DNA from: Trichomonas vaginalis G3
Taxonomy: Eukaryota > Parabasalia > Trichomonadida > Trichomonadidae
DNA length: 64,000 nt
Direction: 5' to 3'
Assembly: GCF_026262505.1 (NCBI RefSeq)
Contig: NC_067205.1
Coordinates: forward strand, 14,136,001 to 14,200,000
The notes beneath the pieces were generated by a model. It made no database searches. It saw only the letters and a program-made list of their open reading frames with translations, and was not told where the DNA came from. Positions 28,842 to 38,097 of this stretch are shown here, piece by piece. Numbering within the stretch: the first letter of the stretch is position 1; every line of letters begins with the position of its first letter. Position numbers and translations under genes: made by a program.

Positions 28842-31181
28842 TTATTTTAGAATTTTGAGCAAAGGATACATAATCTTTGGAATAAGACTATCATCAAGGT
28901 TTCCTATAACATCAGGCGCAAACCAACCTTTTTCGAAAAGTATGTTTGCTGAATCAAGATTTCCGTTTTGCAAACAACGTTCGAAAATAGTAAGGCCATC
29001 AGATGATCTTTCTTTTGCAAGCTCTTCTGCGTTTGGTAAATTCTGAATCAGCCATTTGAAAACACGACGGTTTTTGGAGTCCAAAATTGACAAAGCCAAA
29101 ATATTCATATTTTCTTGGTTTTTGAGATTAGTATCTGCACCATTGTTTATAAGTATCTGCACAGTTTCCAAAGAATCAGTTGCAACGGCAAGTTGTAGTG
29201 CGTTATCTCCATAAATGCATTTGTTGATATCAAACTTCTTTCCTCTCAACAAAGCGCTTACAGCTTTATGATTATTTTTCATGCACAAATAATAAAACAA
29301 AGGCCCACTTTTTGTGTTGATGAAAGGATCCAAATTCGGTGCGAATTCCAAGAAACAAGGTAACATTGATTGTTTCTGGTACATGCAATAATCCAAGCTT
29401 GATCCATTCTCTTTTTCTCTTACTGTATAATCTGCTCCATATTTCAGCAAAATCTTCAAAAAGTTTTCACTTTCACAACGAATTGCGAGATTTACGATAC
29501 TTACATTTGCTGGCTTGAACACATTCGGATTCGCCTTATATTTCAAGAGTACTTCAATTATTTCATCAGGAGAACCTTCTTTGATTGCATGGAACAAAGG
29601 AAGAATTAATGTTGGATGTTTGACATTTGCATCGTAACCATTTTTCAAAAGACATTCAACAACTTCAGGTTTTTCCGTATCAATTGCATCGAAAAGATCT
29701 TGTGGATCTCTATCTCTTGGTTTAATTCTTTTAGCAAAATAATCAATATAATCAGTGTTTTCAGTTGTTATTGCATAACTTAAAATGTTTGGTGAATACT
29801 TTCCACCTTTTTCAACAATATACTTAATAACAGCGAAAGGTTTTTCAGAAGAACATAAATAATCAACTAAATATTGATCATCAGCCATTTTGTTGATTTT
29901 TGCACCTTTTTGAATGAGATATTCAGCAACTTTGATTTCAGAAACATAAAAAATTGGTGTCAAACCACTTGAATCACAAATATCCACAGGAACATTATAT
30001 TTCTCAATCAGTTGCATTGTAGTTCTCATGCAAGAATTATCAACAGCAACATGCAAAGGTGATTCATTATTTTCAGCAAATTGTTTTGGATTTAAACCTT
30101 TTTCTTTTATGAAATAATCAACAATTTCTTCCGAATCAGTTCTTGCGGCATAAAAAAGAGCATTTTCTCCATCTTTCAAACCAGTAAGTTTGGCTCCTCT
30201 TTCAACAACAAGTTTAATAGCATCAAAGTTGTCATTGATTATTGTGAAATATAATAAACTCAAATTCCATTTCGTTGTAATGTTGATGTTAATTTTTTCT
30301 TCATAAATGAAATATTTCATAATTTCTGCTGATCTAAAATCAGGAAGATCAAACAACAAATCATCAACGCAATATCCATAAGCATAACAATAAAAGAATA
30401 TAATAACATTCGTCCCGAAAATAAAGAATTTCGAGACTTGTCTGTCTTTTTCTTTGATTTTAGTTAATAATTCCATAAACAAATCAAAATCTCCACAATT
30501 TATCAATGCTTCAAAATGATGTGCATTTAAGGTTATGTTTTGTTCTAAATGCTTTTGTATAATGTGTCTGTTTCTTCCTTTAATGGCTGCAAATAATGTA
30601 TCTTCATCGATTTCTTCACCTTTTTGTAATAAATAATCAAAACATTTTTCTGAACCATAAATTGCAGCTAAACTAATTGGACTTCTTGTGTAAATCGGTA
30701 GATCTTCGGAATTAAGATCTATATCTTTGAATGTTTTGAATTTATCGATGTCATCAAAGGCTATTGCTAATTGCCATGAGTCTTTCGGATATCCGTAGTA
30801 AAGATGCTGGAAATCATCATATGGAAATTCTGGATCATCCTTGTAATAGTAGGTCTCCATGAAAGGAAACTTGTATTTATAATAAAATAGGTTTAATATG
30901 CGATCTTTGAGAGTATCTGCGTAAATTGGAAATTTGTACTTTTCGTAGAGTTTAACAACAAGATCGAATATTTCGACTATGCCATAATTATGTGTTTGTT
31001 CGCAATGTTTGATTCTGCCAATGACAAATTGGATATCGACGTTATTTGTTTCAATATACTGCATTATTTTATCAACATCATTTTCTGTGCGTATATCTCG
31101 TATCATTGTCTCAACTTCGATGTATTTAGCAAACTTTTGTCTCAGAAATTCGAATTTTCCCTTTGCCTTTTCATTGGCCAT
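28842..31181 (-). CDS. Large ankyrin-repeat protein (779 aa)
   Basis: Starts at ATG 31,181 (MANEKAKGKFEF); the preceding in-frame codon extension begins with GTG and is rejected. The N-terminal 180 residues match the helical domain that precedes the repeats in the large trichomonad ankyrin family. About 15 ankyrin repeats follow, with patterns such as SPLHVAVDNSCMRTTMQLI, DNALQLAVATDSLETVQILI and NGADTNLKN. No membrane segment or enzymatic domain. A protein-binding scaffold role is typical of the family; the specific partner is unknown. Intact. Confidence 0.85.
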   Translation of the reverse strand: MANEKAKGKFEFLRQKFAKYIEVETMIRDIRTENDVDKIMQYIETNNVDIQFVIGRIKHCEQTHNYGIVEIFDLVVKLYEKYKFPIYADTLKDRILNLFYYKYKFPFMETYYYKDDPEFPYDDFQHLYYGYPKDSWQLAIAFDDIDKFKTFKDIDLNSEDLPIYTRSPISLAAIYGSEKCFDYLLQKGEEIDEDTLFAAIKGRNRHIIQKHLEQNITLNAHHFEALINCGDFDLFMELLTKIKEKDRQVSKFFIFGTNVIIFFYCYAYGYCVDDLLFDLPDFRSAEIMKYFIYEEKININITTKWNLSLLYFTIINDNFDAIKLVVERGAKLTGLKDGENALFYAARTDSEEIVDYFIKEKGLNPKQFAENNESPLHVAVDNSCMRTTMQLIEKYNVPVDICDSSGLTPIFYVSEIKVAEYLIQKGAKINKMADDQYLVDYLCSSEKPFAVIKYIVEKGGKYSPNILSYAITTENTDYIDYFAKRIKPRDRDPQDLFDAIDTEKPEVVECLLKNGYDANVKHPTLILPLFHAIKEGSPDEIIEVLLKYKANPNVFKPANVSIVNLAIRCESENFLKILLKYGADYTVREKENGSSLDYCMYQKQSMLPCFLEFAPNLDPFINTKSGPLFYYLCMKNNHKAVSALLRGKKFDINKCIYGDNALQLAVATDSLETVQILINNGADTNLKNQENMNILALSILDSKNRRVFKWLIQNLPNAEELAKERSSDGLTIFERCLQNGNLDSANILFEKGWFAPDVIGNLDDSLIPKIMYPLLKILK

Positions 31182-31197
31182 TAAATTTGTCACTTTT

Positions 31198-31203
31198 TAA
31201 TGA
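31198..31203 (-). promoter_or_regulatory. Initiator (Inr) TCATTA for the ankyrin gene
   Basis: TCATTA on the minus strand places a +1 A at 31,201, 20 bases before ATG 31,181, as expected for trichomonad core promoters. It supports the chosen start. Confidence 0.45.
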
Positions 31204-31412
31204 GAAATCTCAAATTTATAGAATTCACTTTGATAATATAAATAGCATGGATAATAGATCTCAGATTGTATTAAAAAAATTCGAAGAAAATACAATTTTG
31301 TGTTCAGAATAAATTATATCATTTCTCTCGCTATCCTCAACAACGTTTCAAAAATCTGATTAAATTTGAATGATTTACAATAACTTATTCAAAATCTTAA
31401 TCTTACTGTTTA

Positions 31413-31651
31413 ATGTTTGTTACATTTAGTCTTCTTGCTACCATATCAATCACATTTAATGATGACCATACAGAATGTACTATCAGTGGCGACGATATAT
31501 TCTCTGGTTTCGATGAAATTCCAAAAAATTTAACAAAAGCAACAATTATAGGGAATATTACAGAAATTGGCAAAAAATCATTCTCACATATCCCAAATCT
31601 TGAAATTGTTAATTTCGAACTAACATCACAAAAATTATTTATCAAAGAATA
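31413..31651 (+). pseudogene. BspA-like LRR protein, fragment 1 of 3 (signal peptide end)
   Basis: ATG 31,413 (MFVTFSLLATISITFND), a signal-peptide-like start close to those of the other BspA-like genes, followed by DDHTECTISGDDIFSGF and the first repeat. The frame is cut at 31,651 by a 921-bp transposon that duplicated TCAAAGAATA. Crossing the transposon at the duplication keeps the frame and continues straight into fragment 2. Confidence 0.85.
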
Positions 31652-32572
31652 AAGGTGACCAAACTATTTTTTGAAAGTCCGCCATAACTTTAATGGTACT
31701 ATTTCAGCGTGTACAATGAATACAAAAATTCTAAGAGTGCCACATAAAATAGTACTTTAGACTTGAGTTAATGCTACCAAGCAAATGTTAAAAAGATGAC
31801 TTTAGTGTTTTGATAATCAAAGATTAAAATCATTATTGTCTAAATCAATAATCATAACGACAGAAGTTAATGTTTTTTCATAAGTGCTTTAAATCCACTT
31901 TTAAAAGTATACCTCAAAAATCAAAATATCAAAAAAAAATTGGCCGATAGGTTTGGCTTTAATTTTTGTCTGCTTTTATGATTTGATATGGATGTTATAA
32001 TTTTAAAAGTTGAGCCAAATTCACCAATAGATTTTTGAGATTTGCAAATACTCAATAATTTTCAGCGTGTTATCTTTTATTAAAAGAACTATTTGGTTTC
32101 AGTATCATATAAATTGATATTTACTTTCTATTTGAACCTTCATTTAGCTAATGATTTAATAATACAGATTTCATCTAGTCCTTATAAGAGAATTTTGAAT
32201 TTGTTATAATAAAAAAACAAACAGATATAGCTTACACTTCTATAATAAAGATACCTTTTATAGAAATCAGTATGAAATGTGTTTTGGCTTATTGGAAGCA
32301 TATCAGACATAATCGCCATAATCAAAAAATCTATATACCCAATAAGTAATAAATTTGTCGATATAGATTTTCCATAAAATTAGTTTTTAGTCTGATCTTA
32401 AAATAAATTTAATTTTTTATAAAAAAAATCACATTTAAAAGTACCTTTTTAGTAGCTCGAAATCCTGTTGGTGGATTTCGGGCGTACTTCAAAATTAGCT
32501 TTTCTTCTACATATGCAAGCTATATTTTAAATATGGAGCAAATCGGATCGGCGAAAGGAGTTTAGTTACCTT
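31652..32572. mobile_element. 921-bp MULE-like MITE with 10-bp target duplication
   Basis: Flanked by TCAAAGAATA at 31,642-31,651 and 32,573-32,582. Termini are AAGGTGACCAAACT on the left and, inverted, AAGGTAACTAAACT on the right, 12 of 14 matching. It has no coding potential. A 9-10-bp duplication is typical of Mutator-like elements, which are known from T. vaginalis. It contains an internal hairpin CGAAATCC/GGATTTCG (32,458-32,480) near its right end. Confidence 0.8.
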
Positions 32573-32975
32573 TCAAAGAATATGCTTTCCAAGATTCAAT
32601 AAAACTAAATTCAATTAATCTTCCTGATTTTACTGAAACAATTGATTTTTACGCATTTTACAACTGTATTTCTTTAACAAGATTTGAAATTCCTTCATCG
32701 TTCAAAGAGATATCTGGCGGTTGTTTTTCCCATTGCACAAATCTTAAAAGTTTAGACTTGAAAAACATCGAAACCATAAATAAATATGCATTTATGTTTT
32801 GTGAAAATTTGTCTTCAATAAATCTTCCTGATTCAATTAAATTTATAGGAGAGCATGCATTCTATGGATGTGATTCATTGACTGAAATCACAATACCTCC
32901 TCAAGTTCAAGAAATTGCATCGTATTGTTTTTCAGTGATGAAAAGCTTACAAAAACTTAACTTAAATCATGTTAA
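32573..32975 (+). pseudogene. BspA-like LRR protein, fragment 2 of 3
   Basis: Continues the frame of fragment 1 after the MITE. It encodes about five leucine-rich repeats (for example CENLSSINLPDSIKFIGEHAFYG) with no internal stop, ending LQKLNLNHVK, where a TTAA-flanked transposon interrupts it at 32,972-32,975. Confidence 0.85.
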
Positions 32976-34012
32976 GGGTGCACACGAGAGGATCATGTAA
33001 ACTTCAGAATTTAGAACCTTATTTTTAGGCATTATCTTGGCTACCTATTTAGGCTCGAAAAGCAAAAAATATCAAAAAATACAACTTGAGTCCATTATGA
33101 CCCTTTCATGGAGGTAGTTTTTATCCGCTAGTATTTTCCCTTTGAATCTCTTTACAATTCGAAATCAAATTCAAAACTCAGTAGAAGAAAGGAAGAATCG
33201 ACTTACTACGGTTGTAATACGAATAAATACATATATTTAATTATTATTATTTACATAATAATTGTTTGAAACTCATATTCCAACAAATTTTTAAATAAAA
33301 ACATTAAAATGTTGAAAATGTTCATATATTTTAATAGGGTTTTGGCACTTTATTGAGGAATTACTACATACATAGTCGAACTGAACTTGATATTTTGAAA
33401 TTTAAATTATTTATCAAAATTAAAATTTAACTTGAAATTTATAATTATTTAGTCATATTTTGCATAATTCTAAGTAGATTTTGTAAAAAATCAAGAAAGA
33501 AAAATTTTAACGTGCTTTATTTTTTCTTTTTTATAATAATACATATTATTATATAATTAACATATTCATAATGTTTCACCCTTTCAAAAATATAATCCTC
33601 CTCCTCTCAAATAAACGTACATACGGGTGGCCTCTTTTTTCAAAAAATTAAAATTTGAAATTTTGGGCTCAAATATTAGAGATTTTTTCAACCTTCAACG
33701 ATATATGTTGTCTATATCAGACCTCCTTTCTTTTTGATACTTAACATTGTTCCTAAATCTTAGCCGTTAAGGCTGTTCTGAAAATATTTTTTTTCGAAAA
33801 AATTCGAAAAAAATTCTTAAAATTCAAAAATCCCTTAATTCCTGAGGATTTTTGAAAAAAGTTTTTACATGAACATGTGTATATTATATGAAGTATATTG
33901 ATAAGGTAAAAATCAAATTTTATTGCATATTCATCGAGAAAATAAACTAACGAATCCCTCAAAATTGAGAGGGTAATCCTCCTCTCAAATAAACGTACAT
34001 ACGGGTGCACCC
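32976..34012. mobile_element. 1,037-bp TTAA-flanked non-autonomous DNA transposon
   Basis: TTAA at 32,972-32,975 and 34,013-34,016 flanks termini that read GGGTGCACACG on the left and, inverted, GGGTGCACCCG on the right. No ORF of note. TTAA duplication is the hallmark of piggyBac-like and Kolobok-like elements; GG-type termini fit Kolobok rather better. Within the element, a 34-37-bp sequence including CTCTCAAATAAACGTACATA occurs at 33,593-33,629 and again at the right end (33,974-34,007). Excision restores the BspA frame. Confidence 0.8.
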
Positions 34013-35169
34013 TTAAGCGTATATATCAGAAAGCCATTTTTGAATGTCCAAACTTGAGATCAATCAATTTTGGTGATAGTTTAAATTATATGCAAGAAGA
34101 AGCAGTAGAATGTGGACTTGAAGATGATTGCATTTTCCCATCAACATTAACCTATTTCATTAGAAACTCTTTAGTTGGATATGTTAATACATTGATATTT
34201 AATGCAGATGATATTATAGTCGAAAAAACTAAATTTACTGCATTTTCAATGAAACACCTTATATTTAAAGGAAATACAGCCTTTATTAACGAAGAAACAT
34301 TTAGCAATTGTTATAGTTTAGAATCTGTAATATTACCAAAAGATATGCCAATTATTAAAGCTGATGTTTTCCGTTATTGCATTAAATTGAAAAGCGTTCA
34401 ATTTCCTGATAATCTAGAAACTATTAGATCATATGCTTTTGAATCCTGTGAAAGTTTAAACACAATTAACTTTTCAAATACACTTTGGGAAATATTTGAA
34501 GGAGCTTTTAGTTCATGTACATCATTAACAGAACTTAATTTTCCTAAATCTCTAAATGCATTTAGTTATACCTCATTTATGGGATGCAGTAATCTTACTT
34601 TAGTCATATTTAATTCAAAAGTCAAAATCTTCGACTATGCCTTTTATTCATGCTATAATCTCAAAGAAATAAGATACAATTCTTCCCAGATAGACCAAAT
34701 TTATATTTCTTACATGGTACCATATATAAATTTAGTGAATGTAAGCAAAAATATAACAATATATGCACGAAGAGATCTCTTCAGTGAAACAAAAAATCTA
34801 AATATGAGTATATCTTGTGAGGTTCAAGAAATAAATTCTGGAGAACTGGATGGGCACAATGATTTCGTCAATCTTGAACAATTTGCTTATACAGGATTGA
34901 CAGAAATCTCAGGAAATATGTCACTTCCTGACAATGTTTCATGTATAAACTTAAATCCTGAATACAAAGGAAAATTATTTGGTAAAAGATTGTCAAAATA
35001 CAGGATATGTGGAAAAGATTATAGTTCTAAACTGGGAACTGTTGCCATAATTGGAATTTCACTATCATGTATTGTTGTTGCCTCAATTATTATAGTTTTA
35101 TTAGTCATATACATATTAAGAAGACGCAAAACAAAAGGCTTCTCAGAAATTGTCACATCTACCGTTTAA
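34013..35169 (+). pseudogene. BspA-like LRR protein, fragment 3 of 3 (C-terminal)
   Basis: Continues the BspA frame directly after the TTAA (reads RIYQKAIFECPNLRSINF), through about ten repeats. A beta-rich stalk follows (LNPEYKGKLFG), then one membrane helix (IIGISLSCIVVASIIIVLL) and a short basic cytoplasmic tail ending SEIVTSTV. This part is uninterrupted and could be expressed only if a new promoter and start (first ATG 34,054) were used. Confidence 0.8.
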
Positions 35170-36253
35170 ATTCTTATTTATTTAAATAGTTTCCTAATGC
35201 CATGAATAAATGATAAAGTAGTTTAGAATTATTTACCATTATGAAAGTAGTTATTTATAGTGGGGTTTATTCTAGCTCTCTTGTACATAAACAATAAAAT
35301 AAATTCAAATACAAACGATGAAAACAACATATTAGATCCTTGTCACTTTTTGGATCAATTTTTTAAGAAGTTAAGGGTGGCGGAAAGTGATGTGATTGAA
35401 TAACAAAAAGTGAAAATAACTAAATAAATATTTGAAATTCTTTTGTTATTGTAGCATAACTAAATAGTATATATAAACAAGTCTTTACTACAAAGTTTGT
35501 ATAGTCTGAGGTCTCTATCTGGTAGAGAAATAATGAATGGAAAAAATGAATTTTCAACTGTATCTAGTCTCTGGTTATTGAATTAATATCAAAAATACTT
35601 AAGGTATGCAATATAGGTACATAAATCTATCTTTTCTATTGAGCAAAACACGTATTTATTAAATTCGTCCAAAATGCAATAAGTGATGAGATCTGGAACT
35701 ACTCATCAAATTTGCACAAAATCAATGTATGAGAATAAATAACATATAAATACCAATTACTTCCGATACTTTTCGTTACAATTTGCTCCCATTCAGAGTT
35801 TAATTAGATTTGTATCTAGTCTTTCAATATAAGATAAGGAGTCTTTCTTTATATTTAAATATATATAAGCTATTGTTATCTATATTTTCTATTGAGTAAA
35901 TTTTGTGTTTAAAGCTCCAATCATGAGATATTTAAAGTTTTTTACCCCTATCAAACGCATAATTCACATATTTATTATAGATCCAAGGTGATGTGATTTT
36001 TGCATCCCTGGGATGGACGATACACCCAAAGTGTCACCTTTTTTGGGATAACATGAATTTGAAATATCATGAGAGTTCTGCAAACCATATGCACAATATC
36101 TATTCAGCCTGACTTCTTGTATATATGAGTTAGACTTCTTAAATATTGTGCTTGGGGCGATATAAGCATTTCCGAGATTACCATCGTGCTCTATAGTATG
36201 CTACTTCTCCCTGGTTCTAGCTCAGTTCCAAGGATATTGGCGTTCAAGGATTT

Positions 36254-36990
36254 GGCAAGGTCCTTCCGAAGTCTCTCATTCGATGAGAGATTTCGGAAGA
36301 ATCTTGCCTTAAAGTACTCCAACTCTTGTTCTTTTGTTCCTAAATAGTGAGAAAAGTTATTTGACTACTTAAGGTAGAGAATCCGAGGTCCCTCATTTGA
36401 TGAGAGGCCTCGGATAATCTCTGCCTTAAAATTGTACACTTGTAGTCCATGAGAGTGTAAGTATACATTGATAGGCCAGCTTTCTTCTGAAGTCTTAGAT
36501 TTGATGAGAACTTCAGAAGAAAACTGTCCTATTTTATAGTAAAAGGAGTTTCAGGAGCTCCAAAGCTCCCTTTCGTAAGGATTAGGAGCTTTGGAGCTCC
36601 TGGTTCGTAGATGTGTTTCGCATCTTTCATCAGCAAAGGACATTTACCATCTGGGACTCTGTTGATGGAGACTCTGGAGCTCCAAAGCTCCCTTTAGTAA
36701 GGATTAGAAGCTTTGAAGCTCCTGGTTCGTAGACGTGTTTCCATCTTTCATCAGAAGAGGCCCAAATGGTAAATAGCCTCTGCTGATGAGCTTCAGGAGC
36801 TCCAAGGCTCCCTCTCGTAACGATTAGGAGCTTTGTAGCTCCTGAAGGTAAGGTAGGATTGCTCTGATCTCTAATCAGTAGATGCCATGCCTCATTATGA
36901 ACTCTACTGACAAGAGATCAAGAGCTCCAAGGACTCCCTTTTGAGTTAGTGGCGTTCTCACCATTTAGTAGGATTGCTGATCCTACTAAT
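36254..36990. repeat. Array of about nine consecutive hairpins
   Basis: Successive inverted repeats, each about 25-60 bases, with little spacer. Positions: 36,254-36,308; 36,369-36,427; 36,471-36,532; 36,551-36,602; 36,675-36,724; 36,749-36,788; 36,791-36,847; 36,862-36,922; 36,965-36,989. The first three share the loop edge TCAT-TYG-ATGA. Three others share an AGGAGCTCC...GGAGCTTTGGAGCTCC stem. The block is richer in GC than its surroundings. No ORF runs through it. Confidence 0.8.
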
Positions 36991-37115
36991 GAAGTGATCA
37001 CTTAGTATACGTTTTGAATAAATTGAATTTTTTTTAGAATTTAGTATTTTTTATAGAAATCACATGTATATTATAAATACATAAATATATTCTTTAATTC
37101 AAAAAATTCAATTCG

Positions 37116-37197
37116 GTTTGGGGATGGGTATCCCAGCCCAAGTATTCAATTTTATTCAATTTTTTAAGAATTTTGGGTTGGGATGCCCAGACCAAAA
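37116..37197. repeat. Imperfect inverted repeat
   Basis: GGGTATCCCAGCCCAA (37,126-37,141) pairs with TTGGGTTGGGATGCCC (37,173-37,188), flanked by further pairing around an AT-rich loop. It lies inside the TTAA-flanked element, right of the hairpin array. Confidence 0.6.
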
Positions 37198-37748
37198 CAA
37201 GCTTTATATTTTGATGTGTAGATACGTATGTGTGCATCATTGTTGTGTTATATATTATGTTTTAATGAAAAAAAAATCTGATTCAAAAAAAATTATCACT
37301 AATTAGTTGATAATATAAAGAAAAAATAGATAAATTGTATGTTTTGAGAGTATTTATCCACATTCACTCATATGAATTTCATTAAATAGTGTCTTTTTAC
37401 TCCCAAATTTATTTTGAATTATTGAAATTAAAGAAAAAAAATCAGAAAAATTTCTCGAAATTTTTATTTTCAAAAAAAATTTGGATTTTATATTGAAAAC
37501 TGACACTGGGAGGACGATAGGGCTGGGATTGGAGATACCCCCCTCACTTGGGAAAAATACGGATCTATACATATTTATCATAGGAGGGAAAACCAAAAGC
37601 TTTCATATATGATAATGAAATTATGGCACACATATACTACTACAAATGAATTTTGTATCCATATAATTTTTCCCAAAAGATATCAAAAATATGACGAGAT
37701 AATAGCATTTTATTTTTGGTCATTCACTTCACTTTCCGCCACCCTTAA

Positions 37749-38097
37749 CAAAGAATTGAATAGAAAAGAAATTATCGTTATCCCATATCAAACCGACTTA
37801 TCTAAGAATTTATTCCACTTGACTACAATGGCATGTTGTATAGATGGATAAATTCGTGTTATAAAGTTTGAATACTTATGAAATTTTCTTGATGGATCAT
37901 AAATTATTGTTATCGTCATATTCGAATAGTCTCTTATTCAAATTTTTGATAGAGACTCACTCAATATTGAGGCAAAAAACGATAGGGAGACTTTACGTAG
38001 AAAAATGTGTTTATTAATATAAAAAGAATCTTTATTACAACTAATATAAAAGAAACAACTTGAAGTTCAAACAGAACTCCCTTGGTTAATCTTTGAA
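37749..38097. other. Intergenic, no feature seen
   Basis: AT-rich DNA between the transposon and the glycosyltransferase stop. Nothing was recognised on either strand. Confidence 0.5.

Larger units (their letters stand above)
35375..37744. mobile_element. 2.37-kb TTAA-flanked non-autonomous DNA transposon with hairpin array
   Basis: TTAA at 35,371-35,374 and 37,745-37,748. The left terminus GGGTGGCGGAAAGTGATGTG matches the inverted right terminus GGGTGGCGGAAAGTGAAGTG with one change over 20 bases. The GGGTG start and TTAA flank match the element in the BspA gene, so both are probably of one superfamily. No transposase or other convincing ORF is present. The middle holds the hairpin array. 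Confidence 0.75.

Noticed and set aside
33753-34010. 85-codon minus-strand ORF as a transposase remnant
   Set aside because: No catalytic motif; Phe/Ile-rich and covers the terminal repeat itself.
37118-37306. 62-codon ORF in the TTAA element
   Set aside because: Translation of an inverted repeat and AT-rich DNA; no similarity in style to any protein.
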